Positions 52,408-62,379 of a stretch of DNA of 64,000 bases are shown here, piece by piece. The notes under the pieces were generated by a model. That model was not told the DNA's origin, did no database searches, and saw only the letters and a list, made by a program, of their open reading frames with translations. The position numbers and the translations under genes are program-made. The DNA is from Nocardioides marmorisolisilvae (GTDB lineage Bacteria > Actinomycetota > Actinomycetes > Propionibacteriales > Nocardioidaceae). The stretch is taken from the NCBI RefSeq assembly GCF_031656915.1, contig NZ_CP134227.1:1550001-1614000 (forward strand), in the 5' to 3' direction. Each line of letters begins with the position of its first letter. Position 1 is the stretch's first letter.

Positions 52408-53523
52408 TCAGCGCTCGCGTTCTTGCGCAGGCCCGCCGTCGTGATCGTCGCTGCGGCCGTCGTAGGCCTCCAGGATCCGATCCGCGGCCACCGGGGCGAC
52501 CAGGTCACCCGCGAGCAACTCGGCCCGCACCTGATCGCGGATCGCCCGCACCCGCGGTGAGCGGCGCAGCCGCTGGTCGAGCTCCTCGCGGACCAGGGCC
52601 CAGGTGAAGTCCAGCTGCTGCTCGGCGCGCTTGCGCCGCAGCCCCTCGTCTCCGAGGTGGTCGCGGTGTGCCAGCACCTTGGCCCACACCTCGTCGACAC
52701 CCGTGCCGGTGAGTCCCGAGCAGGTCAGCACCGGCGGCAGCCAGTCGTCGCTGCCGTGCACCATCCGGATCGCACCGGAGAGCTCGCGCGCCGCCATCCG
52801 GGCCTCCTGGGCACGGTCGACGCCCTGCCCCTCCGAAGGGCGCTGTCCTGAGCCTGTCGAAGGGCGCTGTCCTGAGCCTGTCGAAGGGCGCTGCCCGGAG
52901 CCTGTCGAAGGATCGGCCTTGTTCACCGCGATCACGTCGGCGAGCTCGAGGATGCCCTTCTTGATGCCCTGGAGCTGGTCGCCGGTGCGGGCGAGGGTCA
53001 GGAAGCAGAACGTGTCGACCATCCCGGCGACGGTCACCTCGGACTGGCCGACTCCCACGGTCTCGACCAGGACCACGTCGTACCCGCCGGCCTCGAGCAC
53101 GACCATCGCCTGCGCAGTGGCGCGGGCGACGCCCCCGAGGGTGCCGGCAGACGGCGACGGGCGAATGTAGGCGTTCGGGTCCGCGGAGAGCCGGGACATC
53201 CTGGTCTTGTCGCCGAGCACCGAGCCACCCGTGCGCACCGAGGACGGGTCGACGGCGAGGACGCCCACGCGATGCCCGGCCGCGGTCAGGTCGGTGCCGA
53301 GCGACTCGATGAAGGTGGACTTGCCGACGCCCGGAACGCCGGAGATTCCGACCCGCACGGCGAGCGGCGCGTCGGCGGCCGCGGTCAGCGCGGAGAGCAG
53401 CTTGCGGGCGGCGACCCGGTGGTCGTCCCGGCCGCTCTCGACGAGCGTGATCGCCCGGCTGATCGCCGCCCGGTCACCGCGACGTACGCCGTCGACGAGC
53501 GCGCCGACCTCCGGCTCGGCCAC
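52408..53523 (-). CDS. meaB: Methylmalonyl-CoA mutase GTPase chaperone MeaB with repeat insert
   Basis: G3E GTPase that loads and protects B12-dependent methylmalonyl-CoA mutase. 371 residues: Walker A GVPGVGKST (62-70), DPSSVRTGGSVLGDKTRM, VETVGVGQSE, and NKAD at 201-204, all intact. Directly after NKAD, residues 205-228 are three copies of PSTGSGQR, followed by a short acidic link, an insert absent from ordinary MeaB. The C-terminal dimerisation helices follow. Starts 8 bp past the mutB stop, so mutAB-meaB is one operon. Confidence 0.93.
   Translation of the reverse strand: MAEPEVGALVDGVRRGDRAAISRAITLVESGRDDHRVAARKLLSALTAAADAPLAVRVGISGVPGVGKSTFIESLGTDLTAAGHRVGVLAVDPSSVRTGGSVLGDKTRMSRLSADPNAYIRPSPSAGTLGGVARATAQAMVVLEAGGYDVVLVETVGVGQSEVTVAGMVDTFCFLTLARTGDQLQGIKKGILELADVIAVNKADPSTGSGQRPSTGSGQRPSTGSGQRPSEGQGVDRAQEARMAARELSGAIRMVHGSDDWLPPVLTCSGLTGTGVDEVWAKVLAHRDHLGDEGLRRKRAEQQLDFTWALVREELDQRLRRSPRVRAIRDQVRAELLAGDLVAPVAADRILEAYDGRSDDHDGGPAQERER
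52834..52911 (-). repeat. Three 24-bp direct repeats inside meaB
   Basis: Units at 52834-52857, 52858-52881 and 52882-52905, then the first 6 bases of a fourth. The first two are identical and the third differs at two positions. Core on the plus strand is CCTGAGCCTGTCGAAGG, an interspersed repeat motif I recognise from many bacterial genomes. The period of 24 keeps the frame and encodes eight residues per unit. Confidence 0.9.
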
Positions 53524-53531
53524 GGCGGGCC

Positions 53532-55717
<2,186 letters not shown>

Positions 55718-55721
<4 letters not shown>

Positions 55722-57487
55722 CGGAGCTGCTCCCTCGTCCTGGTCAGGAACTCCAGCGCGTCCACACCGGCCGCGCAGTTGTCGTCGCACCCCTCGAGCG
55801 GCTTCCCCGCGACGACGACCCATCGGGCGCCCGCTGCGCGCAGCGCCTCGGCCAGCGGGGTGCCCCACTCGGCGTACGCCGCATCCGCACCGACCAGGCA
55901 GACCACGGGCTCACCGTTGTAGTGCGCGAGAACGGCATCGACATCGTCATGGGCTCCCTCGTTGACCACGTCGATGCCACCGGCTGCGAGCAGGTTGGTG
56001 GCGAACGTGGCCCGCGCCGTGTGTGCGGCGACGCTGGCCATCGTGGCGAGGTAGACCTTCGGTTCGACCGGTGCGGCCCGCAGCTCCTCGAAGGCGTGGC
56101 CGTAGGGCTTCACGGGCAGGCCGCCTCCGGCGTACGGCGTGCGCTCGGGCAGCGACTCGTGCAGGTTGGGGAACTCCGACAGGCCGGTGAGCGGGCGCTT
56201 GCGGGTGGCGACCTGGCGGTCCCGCTCGGCGACGACGGCCCCGATCCGGTCCTCGAGTCCGGCGAGCCCGGCCAGCGAGCCGTGCTCGTCGCCGCTCGCG
56301 GCCGTCTCGAGCAGGCCGAGCTCGGCCCAACCGGCCACCGCGAGATCGTCGGTGAGCTTCTCGACCAGGTGCGAGCCGCCGGCTGGGTCCGCCACCGCGC
56401 CGACGTGTGACTCGGCAACCAACAGCGAGGAGGTGTTCCGGGCGATCCGGCGGCTGGCGTTGTCGGGCAGCCCGATCGGCGCGTCGAAGGGCAGCACGGT
56501 GACCGCGTCGGCGCCGCCCACGCCGGCGGCGAAGGTGGCGACGCAGGTGCGCAGCATGTTCACCCAGGGGTCGTAGCGACTCATCATCGGGCGGCTCGTC
56601 ACCGCGTGCAGCCGCATGCTCCCGGTGCCGGCTCCGCTGAGCTCGAGGACACGTGCCCACAGCCGGCGCGCGGCGCGGAGCTTGGCGATCGTGGGGAACT
56701 GCTCGTCGGTCGCGGCCAGTCGGAACTCGATCAGCGAGGCCGCGGCGTCGACGTCGTGTCCGGCCTCGACCAGCTCGCGAAGGTAGCCGGCTCCGACCGC
56801 CGCCACGTAGCCGAGCTCCTGGACGTCGGAGGCGCCGAGGTCGTGCACCACGGTCCCGTCGACGACCACCGCCAGGCAGCCCAGCTCGGTGGCCAGCCGC
56901 CCCGCGGGCTCTACCAGCCCGTGGGTGTGCCGGCTGCTCATCGCCGCGCTGAAGCCTCCGGTCCGGATCGCCGCGCCGACAGGGTCGACGCCCAGGTTGG
57001 TGCCGTCGGCCAGTTGCGTGCCCCGCGCCAGCGTCGCGAAGGCCTGCGCGACCTCGAGCTGGTCGCCTGGTGCCTCCAGGATCACTGGGGCGAGGTCGAG
57101 CAGGACCGGCTCGAGCACGGTGACCAGGTCGGCCAGGGCGAGGCCGTGCTCACCGACCTGGAGCCACACCGAGGTGGCGCCGTTCTCCAGGTCGGCCAGC
57201 ACCGCCTGCTTGGTGGCCGTGGCGTCGGGGTCGGCGTGGACGGGACGGATGTCCCAGTCGCCGTTGCGGGTCGGTCGTCCCGAGGAGACCAGACCGGAGA
57301 GGAGGTCAGGGGTCCCCAGCGGGGGGATCGCGATGCCGTCGAGCGTGCGGCGGGTCAGCCTCGCCCACACGTCCGCGTCGGGAGCGTCGTCGGCGAGCCG
57401 ACCGGACTTGCGCAGCACCGCCGCAGCCAGGCGCTCCCAATCGGCGCGACCGTGGGTCGCTCCGGTCTCCAGGGGCACGGATTCCAT
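55718..57487 (-). CDS. mutA: Methylmalonyl-CoA mutase, small subunit
   Basis: 589-residue beta chain that pairs with MutB and lacks catalysis. Same barrel fold but with a degenerate active site; the C-terminal flavodoxin-like part has [14 protein letters not shown] and no DxHxxG motif. First gene of the mutA-mutB-meaB operon. The start is ATG 57487 or GTG 57478, neither with a good ribosome site. Upstream is a 444-bp region that must hold the promoter. Confidence 0.95.
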
Positions 57488-57931
57488 GCTGCGCAGAATA
57501 GGTAACCCGGCCGAGCCCGGCCACAGACTGTGACCTTTCCGACCACCGCGGGCTCACCGAACCGGGACGGGACCAACGACGACGGGGCCAACGACATCGT
57601 CGTCGATCATCGTCGCCGCGACGTGGCGACGTTGCCGACCTCGAGCCACGCTCGCCCAACGCACGCTGACGTTCAGGTGGAAGCCGTCACGCACGGTCAG
57701 CGGCCAGTCGGGCCGGTCACTGCCCAGCACCTGCTGGTTACGGCCAGCCACCGGCGAGCTGCGAGCGCAGCGACCCAGCTGGGGCCGACCGCAGTGGCCG
57801 CGGCCCAGGGCCAGGGCCAGGGCCAGGGCCAGCGACCATAGGTGTTCACCGGGCATCGGGAAGCGGAGCCGTCCCGCCCGAGCCCCTTCCTACGCCGCTG
57901 GAGACGAACGCGCTCCGGTGCGGCCGCGTCC
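57488..57931. other. Gene-free stretch between sdhB-type gene and mutA
   Basis: 444 bp lying upstream of the mutA operon and downstream of the Fe-S subunit gene. Short open frames occur on both strands (for example 57530-57841 plus, 57554-57856 minus) but have no ribosome site or recognisable product. At 57804-57832 the hexamer GGGCCA is repeated about four times. A promoter for mutA is expected near 57488-57560. I see no convincing B12 riboswitch. Confidence 0.6.
57804..57832. repeat. GGGCCA hexamer tandem repeat
   Basis: About four and a half copies of GGGCCA in the non-coding gap upstream of mutA; probably slippage-derived. No function inferred. Confidence 0.75.
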
Positions 57932-58711
57932 TCACACCTCGGTCCGATCGTCGTAGTCCCTGCTCCGGATGCCGATCTTGTTGCCCAGCCACACCAACGG
58001 GTCGTACTTGCGGTCCACGACGCGTTCCTTCATCGGGATGATCGCGTTGTCGGTGATCTTGATGCCCTCCGGGCACACCTCGGTGCAGCACTTGGTGATG
58101 TTGCACATCCCGATGCCGGCCGCCTCCTGGGCGAGCTGCCTGCGGTCGTGGGTGTCCAGCGGATGCATGTCCAGCTCGGCGTACCGCAGGAAGAACCGCG
58201 GACCGGCGAACGCCGGCTTGTTGTCCTCGTGGTCACGGACGACGTGGCAGACGTTCTGGCACAGGAAGCACTCGATGCACTTGCGGAACTCCTGGCCGCG
58301 CTCGACGTCGACCTGGGCCATCCGGCGCTTGCCGTCTGCGTCACGTGGGCCGAGCTCGGCGGCCGGGAGCTGCTTGGCCTTCTCGTAGTTGAAGGAGACG
58401 TCGGTGACCAGATCCCGGATCACCGGGAACGTGCGCATCGGAGTCACCGTGATCGTCTCGGTCGGCTCGAAGTCCGAGAGCCGGGTCATGCACATCAGCC
58501 GCGGCCGGCCGTTGACCTCGGCACTGCAGGACCCGCACTTGCCGGCCTTGCAGTTCCAGCGCACCGCGAGGTCGCCGGCCTGGGTGGCCTGAAGTCGATG
58601 GATCGCGTCGAGCACCACCTCGCCCTCGGAGACCTCGACGGAGTAGTCCCCGAGCTCGCCGCCGGAGGCGTCCCCACGCCAGACCCGCATCTTCAGCTCG
58701 TAGCCCATCAC
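57932..58711 (-). CDS. sdhB: Succinate dehydrogenase/fumarate reductase iron-sulfur subunit (Sdh1 type)
   Basis: 259 residues. [2Fe-2S] ligands Cys54, Cys59, Cys62, Cys74 (WNCKAGKCGSCSAE); then CIECFLCQNVC (145-155) and CNITKCCTEVCPEG (203-213) for the [4Fe-4S] and [3Fe-4S] centres, with an extra Cys at 209. The first gene order anchor-flavoprotein-FeS matches mycobacterial Rv0249c-Rv0248c-Rv0247c (Sdh1). Overlaps the flavoprotein stop by 4 bp. Last gene of the operon. Confidence 0.94.
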   Translation of the reverse strand: MMGYELKMRVWRGDASGGELGDYSVEVSEGEVVLDAIHRLQATQAGDLAVRWNCKAGKCGSCSAEVNGRPRLMCMTRLSDFEPTETITVTPMRTFPVIRDLVTDVSFNYEKAKQLPAAELGPRDADGKRRMAQVDVERGQEFRKCIECFLCQNVCHVVRDHEDNKPAFAGPRFFLRYAELDMHPLDTHDRRQLAQEAAGIGMCNITKCCTEVCPEGIKITDNAIIPMKERVVDRKYDPLVWLGNKIGIRSRDYDDRTEV

Positions 58712-60621
58712 TGCCCGCCCTTCATGCCCGCCGCGCCACCGGCCGGGGTCGGTCCGTCCTCGAAGTACTTCTGCAGCTCATCGGGCATCACCGGCAGCGG
58801 CTTCTCCGCCAGATCGACACCCTCACCGGTGGCGTCGAGGGTCAGCACGAGGTTCTTGGTGCCCCACGTCGGGTCGGTCTTCGGGAAGTCGTCGCGCGTG
58901 TGTCCGCCGCGCGACTCCTGGCGGGCGAGCGCCGCCTTCGCGATGCACTCGGAGACCAGCAGCATGTTGCGCAGGTCCAGGGCGAGGTGCCAGCCGGGGT
59001 TGTACTGCCGGTTCCCCTCGACGAGCAGGTGCCTGGCGCGTTCCTTGAGCCGCTGGATCTCCTCCAGCGACCGCTCCAGCTCCGCGGCGGTGCGAATGAT
59101 CCCGACCAGGTCGTTCATCGACTGCTGCAGATCGTGCTGGATGGTGTAGGGGTTCTCGGTGTGCTCCCCGGCCGCCTCGAACGGCGACAGAGCCGTGCGC
59201 TGGGCGGTCCGCACGTCGTCGTCGCGTACGGCGGGCCGCGGACTCAGCCCGGCGGCGTACTGGGCGGCGTGCTCGCCGGCCCGCTTGCCGAAGACCAGCA
59301 GGTCGCCCAGCGAGTTGCCCCCGAGCCGGTTGGAGCCGTGCATGCCTCCCGAGCACTCCCCCACCGAGTACAGGCCGGGGACCGCGCTCACCTCCGTGTC
59401 CGCGTCGACCTCGACGCCGCCCATCACGTAGTGGCAGGTCGGCCCGATCTCCATCGGCTCGGCGGTGATGTCGACGTCGGCCAGCTCCTTGAACTGGTGG
59501 TACATCGACGGCAGCCGCTTCTTGATGAACTCCGGGCTCCGCCGGGACGCGATGTCCAGAAACACCCCTCCGTGCGGTGACCCGCGGCCGGCCTTGATCT
59601 CGGCGTTGATCGCTCGGGCGACCTCGTCACGCGGGAGCAGCTCGGGCGGCCGACGGTTGTTGGTCTTGTCGTCGTACCAGCGGTCGGCCTCCTCCTCGGT
59701 GTCGGCCGTCTCGTCCTTGAAGTAGTCGGAGATGTAGTCGAACATGAAGCGCTTGCCCTCGGAGTTGCGCAGGATGCCGCCGTCGCCACGCACCGACTCG
59801 GTCACCAGCAGCCCCTTGACCGATGGGGGCCAGACCATCCCCGTGGGGTGGAACTGGACGAACTCCATGTTGATCAGCGAGGCGCCCGCGCGCAGTGCGA
59901 GGGCATGGCCGTCGCCGGTGTACTCCCACGAGTTCGAGGTGACCTTGAAGGACTTGCCGATGCCGCCGGTGGCCAGCACGATCGACGGAGCCTCGAAGAG
60001 GATGAAGCGCCCGGTCTCCCGCCAGTAGGCGAACGCACCGGAGATCGGGCTCGACGGATCGTCGCCGGCCTTGAAGAGCTCGGTGACCGTGCACTCCATG
60101 AAGACGTCGATGCCCAGCTGCACCGTGCGCTGCTGCAGGGTCCGGATCATCTCCAGCCCAGTGCGGTCGCCGACGTGCGCCAGTCGTGCGTAGCGATGGC
60201 CGCCGAAGTCGCGCTGGGAGATCAGCCCGTCCTCGGTGCGGTCGAAGAGCGCCCCCCAGTCCTCCAGCTCGAGCACCCGCTCGGGCGCCTCCTGGGCGTG
60301 CAGCTGCGCCATGCGCCAGTTGTTCAGCATCTTCCCGCCACGCATGGTGTCGCGGAAGTGCACCTCCCAGTTGTCCTCGGGCCAGCGGTTGCCCAGGGAC
60401 GCGGCGATGCCGCCCTCGGCCATCACGGTGTGGGCCTTGCCGAGCAGCGACTTGCAGACGATGGCGACCTTGGCACCGGCCTCATGCGCGGCGATGGCCG
60501 CACGCAGCCCGGAGCCGCCGGCGCCGATCACCACGACGTCGTACTGGTGGTGCTCCCTGCCCCCTTCGGCGTCTCCGGACAGCTCGTTGCCGGTCATCGG
60601 GTGTCGCGTGGACTCGCTCAT
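58708..60621 (-). CDS. sdhA: Succinate dehydrogenase flavoprotein subunit (Sdh1 type)
   Basis: 637 residues from ATG 60621. FAD site VVVIGAGGSGLRAAIAAHEAG; covalent-FAD His in KAHTVMAEGGIAAS; substrate region FVQFHPTGMVW; HGSNRLGGNSLGDLLVFGKRAG is the FAD-contact signature; active-site Arg in the DYISD to RSPEF cap region. The N-terminal frame extension to 60846 overlaps the anchor gene. Starts 2 bp after the anchor stop. Paralogous to, and quite diverged from, the SdhA at 62380. Confidence 0.95.
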   Translation of the reverse strand: MSESTRHPMTGNELSGDAEGGREHHQYDVVVIGAGGSGLRAAIAAHEAGAKVAIVCKSLLGKAHTVMAEGGIAASLGNRWPEDNWEVHFRDTMRGGKMLNNWRMAQLHAQEAPERVLELEDWGALFDRTEDGLISQRDFGGHRYARLAHVGDRTGLEMIRTLQQRTVQLGIDVFMECTVTELFKAGDDPSSPISGAFAYWRETGRFILFEAPSIVLATGGIGKSFKVTSNSWEYTGDGHALALRAGASLINMEFVQFHPTGMVWPPSVKGLLVTESVRGDGGILRNSEGKRFMFDYISDYFKDETADTEEEADRWYDDKTNNRRPPELLPRDEVARAINAEIKAGRGSPHGGVFLDIASRRSPEFIKKRLPSMYHQFKELADVDITAEPMEIGPTCHYVMGGVEVDADTEVSAVPGLYSVGECSGGMHGSNRLGGNSLGDLLVFGKRAGEHAAQYAAGLSPRPAVRDDDVRTAQRTALSPFEAAGEHTENPYTIQHDLQQSMNDLVGIIRTAAELERSLEEIQRLKERARHLLVEGNRQYNPGWHLALDLRNMLLVSECIAKAALARQESRGGHTRDDFPKTDPTWGTKNLVLTLDATGEGVDLAEKPLPVMPDELQKYFEDGPTPAGGAAGMKGGQ

Positions 60622-60623
60622 CG

Positions 60624-61460
60624 TCAGAAGAACCTCGGGTCGGTGATGGTGCCGCTGGCGACCAGCCGCACGTAGAGATCGGTCAGGGCCACGAAGACGA
60701 GCGAGGCCCACGCGATCTGGGCGTGCTTCGCGTTGAGACGGGTGGCCTGGCTCCACATCCAGTAGCGCACCGGGTGCTTGCTGAAGTGCCGCAGCCGGCC
60801 CCCGACCGCATGCCGGCACGAGTGGCAGGACAGGTTGTAGAGCCACAACAGGGCCGCATTGACGATCAGCACCAGGGTGCCCAGCCCCATGTGGCCCCAG
60901 TTGCCCTGATGGTCACGGAAGGCGATCACGGCGTCGTAGGTGAGGATCGCATTGAAGATCAGGGTGATGTAGAAGAAGTAGCGGTGCACGTTCTGCACGA
61001 TCAGCGGGAACTTCGACTCCCCCTTGTATCCGTTGCGCGGCTCCGGGACGGCGCAGGCCGGCGGCGAGAGGAAGAACGAGCGGTAGTACGCCTTGCGGTA
61101 GTAGTAGCAAGTGGCCCGCAGGCCGGCCGGGAAGATGATGATGATCAACGCCGGCGTGACCGGGTCGATGCTGCCGAACCAGCCCCAGCCGCTGTTCGCG
61201 ACACAGTTCGCGGTCAGGCATGGGGAGTACATCGGCGAGATGTACGGCTCCCAGTAGTAGTCCTTGTTGATGAACACCGCGTAGAGCAGGTAGAGACCGA
61301 CGATGCCCAGGGTGAGTCCGTAGGCCAGCGGCGTACGCCACCACGGATCGGTACGCAAGGTGAGCTTCCCGATCCGCGCGCGCCCCGGCGCTCGTACGCC
61401 GGCAGCACCTCGTCGGCTCGCAGGACTGGACTCGCGCACTGGCTGGCGCACGTCGGCCAT
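60624..61460 (-). CDS. Succinate dehydrogenase membrane anchor, Cys/His-rich (Sdh1 type)
   Basis: 278 residues from ATG 61460, about five to six membrane helices. Unlike ordinary SdhC/D it carries several Cys and His near membrane edges: Cys81 and Cys86 (SPCLTANC), Cys118, Cys136, His159, His190 and the cluster CHSCRH (212-217). Mycobacterial Sdh1 has been reported to hold a membrane-embedded Rieske-type Fe-S cluster in this subunit, and these residues are candidates for the ligands. An ATG six bases upstream (61466) is an alternative start. First gene of the minus-strand sdh operon. Confidence 0.88.
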   Translation of the reverse strand: MADVRQPVRESSPASRRGAAGVRAPGRARIGKLTLRTDPWWRTPLAYGLTLGIVGLYLLYAVFINKDYYWEPYISPMYSPCLTANCVANSGWGWFGSIDPVTPALIIIIFPAGLRATCYYYRKAYYRSFFLSPPACAVPEPRNGYKGESKFPLIVQNVHRYFFYITLIFNAILTYDAVIAFRDHQGNWGHMGLGTLVLIVNAALLWLYNLSCHSCRHAVGGRLRHFSKHPVRYWMWSQATRLNAKHAQIAWASLVFVALTDLYVRLVASGTITDPRFF

Positions 61461-61607
61461 CGACACCTCCGCAGACTCGAGTCCGACGGCGGCCGAACTC
61501 TCCGCCTGTCTACTTCATCGGGACCGTCCACGGGAAGGGGGCACGCTGGTCGAACGTCTTCTAAGTCACACGGACGGCGTCAAGTTACCGACAGGTAGGG
61601 CGATACC
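61461..61607. promoter_or_regulatory. Divergent promoter region between the two sdh operons
   Basis: 147 bp separating the start codons of two succinate dehydrogenase operons transcribed in opposite directions, so both promoters must lie here. A short AT-richer piece around 61558-61600 (AAGTCACAC, AAGTTACCGACAGG) is the best promoter candidate for the plus-strand operon. No known operator is recognised. Confidence 0.5.
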
Positions 61608-62348
61608 GTGACCTCCGTGGCAACCCAGATTCAGAGCCCCACCCTCGTCAAGGGCGCCCGCGGCTCACAGTCGACGATCGCGCTGAAGCTGCTCATGGCG
61701 ACCAGCGGGATCATCTTCATCCTCTTCGTGCTCGCCCACATGTACGGCAACCTCAAGGCGTTCGCCGGACACGATGCCTACGACACCTACGCAGCGCACC
61801 TGCGCACCATCGGCGAGCCGATGCTGCCGCACGAGGGCTTCCTCTGGGTGATGCGGGCGGTGCTGCTGCTGTCGCTGGTGGTGCACGTCGCGTGTGCAGT
61901 GGTGCTGTGGCGACGGGCACGCGCGGCCCGGCCGGTGCGCTACCAGGTGAAGAAGCACGTCGGGGCGACCTTCGCGAGCCGATTGATGCGCTGGGGCGGG
62001 GTCACCATCCTGCTGTTCGTGATCTGGCACCTGCTCGAGTTCACGATCGTCAAGATCAACGTGCGGCCCGACCAGCTGCCGACCGACCGCCACGACCCGT
62101 TCCTGCTGCTGGTCGACAGCTTCAACGTCTGGTGGATCACGCTGATCTACGTCGTGGCGATGGCGATGCTCGGCGCGCACCTGCACCACGGCATCTGGAG
62201 CGCCTGCCAGACGCTCGGCTGGACCCTCAACACCCGGTCGCGCCGGCTGGCCCGACAGATCGCGTTCGTGCTGGCGCTGATCATCTCCGTCGGCTTCGTG
62301 GCCGTGCCGATCTTCATCGCCGCCGGCGTCATCACCAAGACCAGCTGA
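61608..62348 (+). CDS. sdhC: Succinate dehydrogenase cytochrome b subunit (type B SdhC)
   Basis: 246 residues with five membrane helices, the single-anchor, di-haem type of Bacillus and Corynebacterium. Candidate haem ligands are His44 (VLAHMYGN), His93 (VVHVAC), His141 (VIWHLLEF) and His191/193/194 (GAHLHHGIW), one in each of helices I-IV. Starts with GTG 61608. Such enzymes pass electrons to menaquinone. First gene of sdhCA(B), 31 bp before sdhA. Confidence 0.93.
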   Translation: MTSVATQIQSPTLVKGARGSQSTIALKLLMATSGIIFILFVLAHMYGNLKAFAGHDAYDTYAAHLRTIGEPMLPHEGFLWVMRAVLLLSLVVHVACAVVLWRRARAARPVRYQVKKHVGATFASRLMRWGGVTILLFVIWHLLEFTIVKINVRPDQLPTDRHDPFLLLVDSFNVWWITLIYVVAMAMLGAHLHHGIWSACQTLGWTLNTRSRRLARQIAFVLALIISVGFVAVPIFIAAGVITKTS

Positions 62349-62379
62349 CGACTCGCCCCTTTCGCGGAGGACCACCCCC

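Noticed and set aside
52834-52911. Three 24-bp repeats considered as a CRISPR remnant
   Set aside because: Units are directly adjacent with no spacers and lie in frame within meaB; no cas genes are near.
57530-57856. Two short open frames, one per strand, in the gap upstream of mutA
   Set aside because: No ribosome site, no recognisable product, and both include the GGGCCA repeat translated as GQGQ or LALA runs.
57488-57931. B12 riboswitch ahead of the mutA operon
   Set aside because: I looked for the conserved B12-box core and did not find it; a covariance-model scan would settle this.
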